Of a DNA stretch of 23,554 nucleotides, positions 9,018 to 21,000 are shown in pieces. The stretch comes from Hemicentrotus pulcherrimus (taxonomy: Eukaryota > Echinodermata > Echinoidea > Camarodonta > Strongylocentrotidae), in NCBI GenBank assembly GCA_003118195.1, contig BEXV01000233.1, forward strand, positions 114,044 to 137,597, read 5' to 3'. Numbering within the stretch: the stretch's first letter is position 1; each line of letters begins with the position of its first letter. The notes under the pieces were generated by a model. That model was given only the letters and a program-made list of their open reading frames with translations, ran no database searches and was not told where the DNA came from. A program made the translations under genes and the position numbers.

Positions 9018-12000
9018 CTGCACAAACAAGATATAAGATAACAATATTAATATTGACCATACTTATATAGAGTACATAGCACAAATATGTCCCTGCGCTG
9101 CACTGGAGAGAAGGAAATAAAAAAAAGAGTCTACTTCCGTAATTCATCAATTAACATTAAAACTACCGGTAGACCAAAACACTACCACATATCCATCATA
9201 TATTTTTTATTACAGCCCCTTGGAAATCACACTAAGGAGATATGCAGAAATTAATGATAAAGTGGAGAACAAATGAGTCCCCGAATACAGCACAGTCCAA
9301 TGACCTCTGTGCCAATTTGAGATTTCCAACAAATATGTATAATGATAACAAAAGTCAAAATCAACAACAACAACAAATCTTTGTAATGTCTGTCCAAACT
9401 TTCATGGATTCTGTTTCTCTGAAATATCAGATATCTTTCGGAACAACTTGCGATTGATAATAGTCACATTTAAATATCACCGAAGTCATGTACTACGTTT
9501 CTCAACACTTAACTTTGAAATTATTAGTACCCTGATCATTGGTTTTAATGGCTGATCTGAACATGATAGTGCACACACTCTACTTCCTGGGGAGTATTCC
9601 AACCAGGCACCACTTTACAAACACACATATACCAATCCCCACAATATTTATCCTTCCAGGTATTAAACCATTTAACACCTGGGTGGAGAGTGGCAAATGT
9701 AGATAAATGTTTTGCCAAATGACACTGGTGCTATGTCAGGGCTAAAACCCACAACCTTCTTACTTTCAATGTGTTTAAACCATCTGACGTACCTGCTTTG
9801 TATCCCAACATGTTGCACGTACAGGTCTCATCAGGAACTTCAAATGAACGGTAGACTCTACCATCAAGCACTTCATCTGTAAAACGCTTTTCTTTGAGTA
9901 GACGGAGGTCATTCTTTCTCCTCTTCACAATGTAAACTACAATGGAACAAGAATATCAAGTATTCAAAATATGGTTTTAGGACTGTAACTCAATTTTACA
10001 GAGGTATACTTTATCCTCTTTTCCCTCTTCACTATATAATCTATCGTCAAGTAGGCCTATATCAATATGTATCAACATTCTAAGCATAAATTTACATATG
10101 AAACTAATTATGATATAAAGTTGGTTAAATTCATCCTCTTTCTCTTCTTCACAATGTTTGCTACATTTGGAATCAAATATCAACTGTACATGTATTAATT
10201 TATTGTAAAATTTCCACATTTTATCTCGACTTCACACATTGTGGGTAAAAACGACCCGACTATCTATATTTTCTTTAAAAAATTGATTTGGCTGCCATAA
10301 ATTAGATAAGTCCCATAATTAGTGTAAGTACCAGTATCATTTGAATATTTGGATGCATATTTAAAGAATAACCAAAACTCCAGATTACGCTTGATTTGGA
10401 ATGGAAAAAATGTTACAAGGCCTGCATCTAAAAGAGATAGGCAAGGTAAGGTGAAACATAATTTATTAATGTGCTTTCTCATTCCGTTATAACCATTTGG
10501 AGCCAGTAGGGCTTTTAACTCAAACAATGTATACATTAACACAGTGTCAACGCCCTTCTGGTTCCAAATAGAGGATATAAAAAAATAACAAATTACATGT
10601 AGCAATGTTAAAGAGGTGATTGTCTGCAAGAGTCATTTTTTTGTTTGTTTCTGGGATTCAAAGTTTGAAATTGTCACAAAACACTCTTTTCCTTTTGAGA
10701 GCATGTGCAATCTATATATATATTAATGATCCCAAACAGTATCTAGACATTTAATTTCTCAATGCAACTACGTAACCAATACTCAACATTAACATTACAA
10801 CAAAAAATTGTTTTCAATATATTGCAGATGCAATCTATATTGCATAAATGTATCATCATTGCCAAACATAAACTCACCAAAGTCTGAGTTACAGAATCTG
10901 TCCTTCCCATCCTCTGGTAACGTATCCTCACAGTAAGCGCAATCTTTAAAAAAGAAACATCATCGGATAGTAGAAATCAATGCTTCAATCTGTAATTGGA
11001 TCAATTGACATTACAATTAGGGTAACCAGTTTAACATGAATGAGTCCAAAAAAAAAGAATCTTTGTTTGGGTCAAATTCCTCCAAAGGCTTTTCAATTGT
11101 CACGTTAACATAGTGAACTGAGACATGATGACATCATTCTGATGATCCGCCATGGGCCTACGTTGTCTATCCCGTCCACTACCAGAATTTTAAAAACGTG
11201 TCCACCTCCATCTAGAAGGCCATTCTCTATAGCCACATTACGTAACTACATGTAGCTAGCTGTACCGATACAAAATTTGAGCCCATTAAAAGTGGCATAT
11301 GCATGACGTCATCATGTTCACTACTGCGGCGAGTGGGTGTCAACTCATTTTGGAAGTGAACAAGAGGTGTCAACTACCCGAGTGAACACACACTCTGGAC
11401 TAGAAAAGCGTTCTCGTCGACACTTTTGAAAAGGCCTTACTAATATGACGACACTTCTCATGCCACCTTTTCAGAACCACTGGTATGAACCCAATGATTA
11501 TTGAATTATCACATTCATTTTGGTTTCAATAGTGGTGACCTTCCGGTTCTTTCAGGTAGTGGGTTAATTTCCTGATATCATTTAGCGTCCTTTAGTTTCT
11601 CAACAAACCAGAAAGTACAGCTAGATTTGGTACATGTACATGGCCTGAGCTTTGCTTGCCCAAAAGGATAAAGATACAAAATATTTTTGATTAACATCTT
11701 TAAAATTTTCATGGAGACCCACAATTTGTCCGTATTATGAATTGAGCATATCGACTTGCTTTGAGCAACAAGGATGTTAACTCATAATACTGAGAGTTAA
11801 TCCCCTTATGGCTCCAAACCAACGATACATAACATGTATTATGAATCAAGTATTACCGGTACATCATGCAACCTAATGATGATTAAAAGATCTGAGTGAG
11901 CTCTTACCATGACAGTTTCCTTCTTCATCTTCTGTGTAGCCGTCAAGACATCGGCATTCATAGGTACCAGGGAAGTTGGAACACTCTGAGCCTACCGGGC

Positions 12001-15000
12001 AGATGTTTTCAACAGTGCACTCGTCAAAGTCAGGTGTAGGTGGTGGTGTGGATAGTGCTTCAGTGGCTTCTTCCTCTTCTACTGTGGCTGTCCCTGTCTC
12101 TGCTTCCTTGGTCATTACTTATGTTACCTCTGTTTCCACTGTCCCTTCAAGTACTGTCACTACTTCTTCAGTTACTGCTGTCCCTGTCTCTGCTTCCATG
12201 GTCATTACTTGTGTTACCTCTGTTTCCACTGTCCCGTCAAGTACTGTCGCTCCTTCTTCAGTTACTGCTGTCCCTGTCTCTGCTTCCTTGGTCATTACTT
12301 CTGTTACCTCTGTTTCCACTGTCCCGTCAAGTACTGCCACTACTTCAGTGCCTTCTACAATTTTCTCTACGCCATAATGCACGAGTGGAGTACCCACTTC
12401 AAAGCGATGGGCTACCGTTCCGTCTTCAGTTGCATCTTCTGGGGTGCCTTCTATTCCTTCCACATAGACAATCTCCGTCACCATTGTTTGATCTGTTGCC
12501 ATTGTTGCAACTTCTTCGGTCCCAAGCACTTCTTCACTACTTGAACTGCCTCTTTCGTCCTTTCGTTCATCGAAAGTGATATCGGTCTTGAGCTCTGCAG
12601 GGGTTCCATCTGTAGCCTTGCCTGGCTTATGTTCATCTGCTTCCTCTGAGGAGGAACCCCCTTCCTTCGTAGTATCTTCCTCAGCACCATGTAAGTCCGC
12701 ACCATCCTTGGACTCCGGTCCAAGCTTGTCCGGTCCAGGTGAAAGCTTGTCCTCTACTGCTTCCACGGGTTTGCTGACATTCTGACAATCTTCCTTACCA
12801 GTAGGCTGGAAACCAAACCCTGGGAAGGGTGTGCCTTCCTCGGTGATTGCTGTCTCCTGCGGATCTGGACCTTCTCCAAGATCTCTCTCGTCTGTAGCGC
12901 CTTCATAGAAAAGAGATTGGGTCATTGGCTCCAAGGGAGGTGGTAGGGGTGGTGGGATTAGTTCTTTCAACACATCCTCCTCCTCCACACGATCAATGAC
13001 TGCTACCTCAACATCAATTGGTTCACGATCGGGGTCACATTCCAGCTCAAGCTCAATAGATTTTGTCAAACCTGTTTATCAAAAAGAAATCAACAAGAAT
13101 TAGAAGATATCTTATGCCAGGGTTCCAGGACATCCTATTAAAAAGGAACTACGGTGACTTTTCAATTATAAATACCATGACCCTTTTCTGCTCTGAATCT
13201 TCATATAAATTTGGTTATTTTGAAAGAATTGTAAAATAATATGTCACAGAGTTTCAAATTTATTTTTGATTGATTGCACCTTCAAAAATTCACAACTTTT
13301 TCATTTTCAATCAGATTTTGCTAAAAATGTCACAGACATATTTCTCTCATTTTTCTGCTTCCATTAAAACAAACTTAATATTGAGGTGGAATTCCCTTTT
13401 AAAGCGTGCAACATGAATAAGAATGTGAACTCACTCTTCTCATAGTAATCTGTGACAGTGACGTATCCTGGTTTGACGTCTTCCACATCAAACTCCTTGG
13501 TCACATCAAAGTGGAAGACCTGGACTTCATTGTTAAGCTGTAATAAGAATTGTTATCACAAAAACCAGTGTCTTATTATTTCATCTTTATTCTCAAACTG
13601 TTATACCTGTAAGGATTTTTTTTGTTTCAATTTCAATTTAATTTTTTTATTTCCATAAAAATCACAATACAAGATCACATTCATTTGCAAATAGTAATGT
13701 AAATAACATGCAAAATCTTTCACTAGAATATACATAAGTACACTAGAATATTAACAATAATGGAAAAAGGGAAGTTATTAAACTGACTGGACAGGACTGA
13801 ACGTAAAGTTTGATTTAGGATCTTTGTCAAACACCCCCCTGGTGTCTACTCACATTGTCAAAATAAAAGTTGATCTTTTCCCCATCGATTTCAAACCTCT
13901 TGACGGCTGGAGATCTCTCCTTCAGTGATTCAAGAGAAGACTTGATCGGGTAAAATCCAGACGGAGGAACGACTGTTACTAGCGCCATGTTTGACTCCTC
14001 GTCTAATCCATCATTATAACTGGGTAAGATCAAAGTAATAATAATAATAATGATAATAATCTTTTAAAGTCCACTCCAAATTATATTAAACCGAAAATGA
14101 AAATTCTTTTTGCCCAACTGATATGTCAGCCCGGCAGCCACTGAGCAGCGCCAGATCAACGTTGCTCTATCCCTTATTGTTGAACGCCAAACAAGGTAGC
14201 AGCAACTCCTGTCTTTTAACATCTTTTGGTATGATGCGGCCAGGGTTCAAACCAACGGCCTCCCGATTCTGAATTGTTTCTCATGCATTTCAACTCTTTT
14301 TTTTTCTGGGGAGGGAGAGAATGATTTCTGCATCATAGTTACATCTGGATGAATTTCAATACATGCAAGCTAGGGCAAAAGGCGCAACAGACACAATATG
14401 TAGTGCTTAGAGCAACCGATGCTGATCGGTATTTTCTATGGGTTTAAACAAAAACAAAACATGAAAGACTTTGATTTGGTTCAAGTTTGCCTGACTTAAA
14501 AGACTGAAATCAAAACTTGAAATTTGTAAACAGTTCTGAGTTTTACTATTCGGGATCACTATCTGGATTGGTATTCTGATTAATAACAAAACATAGATAA
14601 ATTCTTCATTTTTGTCTAACATTAGGTCACCAAATTTCGTGTAAATCTGGAAAGGTATGCTCCATTTTTGTAAACTCGATGTTAAAAGATGCATAAGACT
14701 TTAAATCCCCACCGCAAACAATACCTAATTGGTCCCCCATGGTCCCCTCTTTCTTATTTTAATTAAGAGCTGATTTGATGAGATAACCACCAGTCAGTGA
14801 CCATGCAGGGAGGTCTAATCCCTCCTGGCCAAACTAGTACAGATAGGCTTTAAAAGATGCACAAGACTCTAAAGCAAAGAGTAAGATAACTGTCCAGTGA
14901 CTTTGTTGACTTTACCTGGTACTGGTTGTGAGTCTGTAGTCATTGCAGACTCCTTTCTTGCTCCTGAGCGGGTCAACTGCTGTCTTGAGTGTGAAAGACG

Positions 15001-18000
15001 GCTGACGGGGCTCGCTTGGCTTGACATTATAATTAATTGCAATCTAGGAGGTAGGGTAAGGATGTCAAATATTACAAACTATGCATTCAACAATTTCATG
15101 TGAATGGAAAATGCTTGAATTTATGTTATAATTCACTACAATCTAAGAGAAAGGATTTGGATGATAACAGACTTAGCATTGATTCATGTGACAATTGGTT
15201 TAATTGACTTCTAAAACCAATGGATTTAAATCAATGTATATGTTTTATAAATAATCCTGTAAAATTTGAAATTTAAAACAACTAAGTAAACTGTTCTGAA
15301 AGGACCAATATCACTAAACTGGAGTAAAATGAACTAAAATGACCCAACTGAACTGGATTTAACTTCATTTAAATTGCATGTAACTTAACTGACTGAACTA
15401 ATTGAGCTGACTAGACTGAACTGAATTGATTGAACTGACTGAACTGAACTGATCTGATTGAACTGACTGAACTGATTGAACTGACTGAATTACTGAACTG
15501 AACTGATTGAACTGACTGAACTGATCAAACTGACTGAACTGATTGAACCGACTGGACTGACCTATATCACAACAGCTGAACTGAACTGAACTGAATTAAA
15601 CTGATTTAACTGATTTAACTGATTCAACTACTGAACTTCCTTAACACTCTACCTGGATCAAGGCACATCCTTCTCCTTTGGCCCTGAAGTTCACGATTCT
15701 TAACATCCCATCAAAGTGGTGCTCTATCTGTAGCCTCCTCGTATTCTCATTGAGATAGAAGCGTCTGGAAGTGAATTCTCCTGTTACACTCACAGGCTTG
15801 GCTTCTACGTATAAGACCGTATCTTCCTCACTGTTGGCTGCAAACTTAGCAAGAGCAGTCAAACCCATCACTGTGTCCTAAACAACGATATGAAGAACTC
15901 TTCAATGTGAACTATTCCACTTGTTCCAACACACAAAATTACTAAACTGTAGTTTTTTAAAAATATACAACTCGGTAGGATCCTTTTTTTATTTCGGAGG
16001 ACCTACAATATATGTGTATCAACCTGCAATCCTTAAAATAAGCTTCAAAGAGGAAAAATGCTGCAAATGAAATGATGATTTTAAAGTGTTCACAACAAAC
16101 GAGAGAGTGTCCCTGAATATGTCATAATTGACTACATTACTAATCTGAGGATTGCGTAGATAAGTGATCTCATTTTTCAAATATTCTCAAGTTTTTTATC
16201 ATTTGTCAGATTTCTTTGAAATTTTTCATATTCCTGTCTCTCTTCTATGTTCACAAGTTAGTAAAATGGTTGGATCGTCCTTTAAAGAAAGTCTGTGAGT
16301 ACACGTACCTGCGTTGAGCCGAATCCTCCATGAGCACCTCTGTTCTTGATCAACCATCTGACGGTGCGTGCTGTCTTCTGGCGAGCATCCGCTTCTGAGT
16401 GACGCAAGAACTCTGTCAGAACCATGTATGAGTTGATCTCGATGTTGATGGAACTGGCAGAAGCTGAGCTGTACGATCGTCCAGGAGACACTGGACGATT
16501 GCTGTTCCAGTAGCGTAAATCACCTGTTATAAAAATGTACAAAGTCTGAATGATTAAACCATGCCATTCAATATGCACATACAAACATAGAAGCAGTGTG
16601 ATTTTCTATTTATAACATCAGGACCATGTTTTATGAAATTTGTTATCAAGAACAAGTTGCAATAACTGTAATAACTTACTCACATTAATGTATTTGATTG
16701 GCTGAGAGCACATTGGTTAGAGAATTTAGGCTTTTGTGATCGATAAGAAGGTCTATGCATGACACAGGGCCCAGACGATAACAATAGTCGGTGATGCTTT
16801 CCTCAAAGCTAGAGCAAAAGATTGAAGTGCGATGTGAAAGTAATTTACATTGCATGTAAACTAGACGTATAAAGCAAAAGCAAAAGCACAGGTGCACAAA
16901 GTTTCCAAGCTGGGTATTATAAATGACTCAAATTTTCCTGAATGCCAAAACTACTAAAATCAACTAGTAAATGCATTTTTCAAAAATTATTAAATTTGAC
17001 GTCCTAAGCTTGATATGATGACATTAGGCCTAAAAAAAAAAGATGTAGTATTGCCCTTTGGTGCCAGATCATGGGTCAGTCGTTGTAAATCTTTTTTTCT
17101 TTAATTTTTCTTCCCTCTTTGGGCTGATATTACTCAGTTTGTAATGCTTTAACACATTAATTTCCGAAAATATGGTAACAAATATTTTTTTTTAATTTGG
17201 AAAAGCAGATGGTAAATTTTCAAGATTTTGGGGTCAGTCACAAAGGGCAATACAACATCTTTTTTGTTTATGCCTTGTAGGTTAACCTTCTGTTGCTGCT
17301 CTTTCGTTGAGTTTATTCATGACTTGGTCAAATTCTGATGTCCTGTCTGCCAGCGCTAAGGCATAAGCAATCTGAGCCAGAGCGTAGGTATCATCAACTG
17401 ACTCCAGGTCTGCCACAACGCACTCTAAACCCCTTACTACACCTTCATCCTGCATGGGAAAGATGATTTCATATTTGAAAGAGGAACAAACACAAAGGCA
17501 GAAAGAAACAGGGAGAAGACGGAGAGAATTGAAGCCATAGCAGCAGGTTTTTATATATTCATGTAGTTTACGGAATTAAGGTAATTTGTGCAGGATGAAA
17601 AAAAAGATGATATGGCACTCCACGAATCTCGCTACTTACTCTACACACTCTGGCATGTTTACTGGAGGACTAAAGTTAGATGGCTGATGAGTTCCTCCTG
17701 GTATAAAGGATAAAGTTATCAAGGTGCAGAACTACATCGTAAAACCAAGTTTCCCCCTACTCTTAAAGAATGCAGTATATGTTTGGTTCTTAACGTGCAT
17801 AGGTAGTGATTATCTCGCACAATTTGCCTTTGTTTAACGTCCTGTCTGAGGAACAGTGGCTGGACTTACCTCAGCGGAAAGGCCGGCCTCAAGGAAGGTT
17901 ACTACCACATAGGCAGTCAACATGGATTCACTACTGACCCCGCCCTGTGTGAACAAGAGAGAGAGAGAGAGATAAACAGAGAGAGATAAGCAGAGAGAGA

Positions 18001-21000
18001 GAGAGGAAGAGAAAGAGACAGAGAGACAGACAGATGGATTGACAAAGACAGAGAGAAAAAGAAGGGGATAACAGAGAGAGATATATATATTAGACAGCCA
18101 GGAAGAGAGAGAGAGAGAGAGAGAGAGAGACGCAAAGGGAGAAAGAAACAGTTCAATAAAGTTAAGAATGATCTCACACATGAAATAATTTCAAAATGTT
18201 TAATTTACTAATAAGGTTAAGGATGACATTGTTTCTGACCTTCAATTCAAAATTTAGATTTACTAATGAAGTTAAGAGTAAACATGTTCTGACTTCTAAT
18301 GCACACATACAAGTTCATTTAATTTTACTCAATTTAAAAAAAAAAAAGAAAAAAAAGAACATTATAGGAAAGTTATCTGAAGAAAGAAAACAGAGACAGT
18401 GTGCTTATCCTACCGGATAACCCTGTTGTCCACAATGTGCCTTAAGCAAACAAATCAATCTTCATACCATCATAGCCTTGTATCCCAGGTAACCAACAGA
18501 TCGGATACAGCCGGTGTCTGGGTTTTGAAGACTCTTAAGCCAGGCCATGCTGACATTGAGATCAGCCCTATCCACGTAGATGAAGCTACTAGACTGCGCT
18601 AGAGATCGCACTACGAAGGCTGTCAGCCATGTGTTACCTATCAGAGGGAAAGAGAAGTGCAAGAAAGGTTGAGTTATGATAAAGATGGAAAACAATTTAT
18701 GAGGTTTCGCATTCGTTTTATGTAATTTTGGACAACAACGTAAAATTAAATAGTAGAAATTTCCCCTGGAAAAGCAGTGCTCTCCAACCGGGCATGGTGG
18801 CTCAGTGGTTAAAGCGCCCGCCTCATGAACGGGAGGTTGTGGGTTCGAGCCCAGGCCGAGTCATACCAAAGACTTATAACAATGGGACCTTCTGCCTTCT
18901 ATTACCTATCAGAGTGACAGAGAAGTATAAGAAAGGTTGAGTTATGGCAAAGATGGAAAACAATAAATGAGGTTTCTTATTCTTTTTATTCTTTATATAT
19001 TGGACAACAACAAAAATACTAGAATTGTCCCCTAAAAAGGGAGTGCTCTTCAAATGTTTGGATTCAACTTTAATTTGTTTGCAGTCCCAGTCACCCACTT
19101 CTGTGGGCAATGCTTTTGATTTTCAGCCAAATTTCATGTTTAAAACAGATCTGGAAAAGCGATAACCTCCCTTGAAATGTTATCATATTCATTATTGCTA
19201 TCAAATAATACTGATCTAAACTGAATTTCATGTTTGAAACAGATCTGGAAAAGGGAAACCCCCTCATTTGAAAACTTTCTTTGAACTGACCCGATTCATC
19301 GCTTTCTCCAAATGCCGAGAAGGAGCCGTCGCTATGGCGATAGGTGAGTTCTCGTTGGTAGCCCACCCTCATGTTGCCTTTGATCTTCTCCTCCAGTTTA
19401 TCCGTCAGCTGATTAGTGGCAGTGAGGTACTCTAGGGCTACGATGTTGGGTACGAAACCAAGCATATTCTGCTCTCCGCAGCCGGTGGGTAGGCGAATCA
19501 GGTGCTCAAGGTTCTCCAAGCTGGGGCCAAGCAAATCATCTGAAAACATCACATGATAATGATGATGATGATGATAATAATGCATGTCTTGTTTAGCAAG
19601 GGTAGCCTATCAGTAATAAAAACTGTTCTCCCGGAGAGCACTGTAAAAGCATTATAAACCCAGCTTTTGCTGAGCTACCATGGTAAGGTGCTCAAGCATT
19701 CACTGAATTTCTTCCTGGCTACTAGATACCCATTTACTTTCCCTGGTTGGATATAAACCTTGCGAGTCGCATCCCACTGGAGTCAGATTTTGAAATTAAA
19801 ATAACAAAATACAGCCCTATAATGTTATACACTACAAGGTAACTATCAGAATGCTCACCTGTGATAATTATTTTCCCGGAGGTAGAGTCAGGAACAATGT
19901 TCTAATTTCTCCAGAGATATGAAGGAAGCGTTGCACGTGTCATGTAAATCCCGAACGGGTAATCTGTTTAACAAATAGAGAATGTAACAATGCAAGGCTG
20001 TTATGACACTTTCTGACACAACTGACCCCAAATAACTTTAGTTTCATAAAAAATGTAATCTTGAGCAGAAACACCAAAATTTCTAAACATTTTTTTTTTG
20101 GCAATACCTGAGTGTTTTACTCCAAGTATTTAAAAAGGAAAGTAAGCCCTCAAATTCTTGAATTGTCACAAATTTCAATAAACTGATCTTCCCTATACCC
20201 TATAACTTGTTTTCCACTATTCAATATATTTTCTGTCTACGTAAAATGATTTCAGATACAGTCAAACCTGCTTTAGTGACCACCTGTCTACAAAGACCAC
20301 CTGTCTACAAAGGCCACATTTGTTGTTTCCCTTGAAAATGGTTTCTCATTGAATCATGTACTAAAGGAACCTGTCTACAAAGACCACCTGTCTACAAAGG
20401 CCACTTTTTGTGTTTTCCTTGGGCGGTCGCTATAGACAGGTTTGACTGTACAAGGCTTTTTCCTCCCAAAACAGGCATATTTTAACAAAAATGAATAGCA
20501 ATGTTGTTAAATTAATGAATAATTGATCAATACTTTTGTTCTCAGTGGTATCAAGAGAATGATGACTCACCAGCTAAGCAGAAATATGAACTCCAGGAGT
20601 AATCTGTAGGCACACCTTCAGCCTAAAAAAAGAAAACAAATATAAAGATTTATGTCATATCCATGATCGACGAGCTTATACATGAAAACTTCTACTTCTA
20701 CGTCCGACCTTCACAGGATTCATCTGTCGGGATATAACACCAACAGGAGAATGTGAAGTGCAGTCAGTTGGTGCTTTTGGCCTGAATTCACAAAGGAGGT
20801 TTAAATTCAATGCACGGTTTAAATCTTCATTTACATAACTAATGTCAATAAGCGTGACACAGTCAGAGGTCAAATATTAGATGCTTGCAAGGCAATTAGG
20901 TACGCATATTTTGTGCTAATTTTTAAACCATTGGTTATGTCAATGAGGATTCAACGTTGGGTTATGTTAAACCTCCTTTGTGAATTCAGGCCTATATTTC

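Noticed and set aside
10264..10629. Minus-strand 121-codon frame in the intron between exons P and Q
   Set aside because: Hydrophobic, no motif, and exons P and Q join in phase without it.
11304..11311. CRE enhancer (TGACGTCA)
   Set aside because: A perfect palindrome but within a probable MITE remnant in a 3' intron; an eight-base match alone is not evidence of regulation.
11976..12579. Plus-strand open frames of 133 and 179 codons
   Set aside because: They are antisense shadows of the 90-nt repeats and linker of exon O; the minus frame has the EGF module and correct splice phases.
8881..13071. Separate gene for the EGF and NTR exons
   Set aside because: Exon O enters in phase 1 directly from exon N with a good acceptor and there is no start codon with a signal peptide before the EGF module; one continuous gene is simpler.
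17834..18181. Minus-strand 115-codon Ser/Leu-rich frame before exon H
   Set aside because: Only its end is exon H; the rest is the translation of a CT-rich intron tract.
18788..18870. tRNA gene on the plus strand
   Set aside because: Same reasoning: promoter boxes without a full cloverleaf, followed by a SINE-like 3' part.
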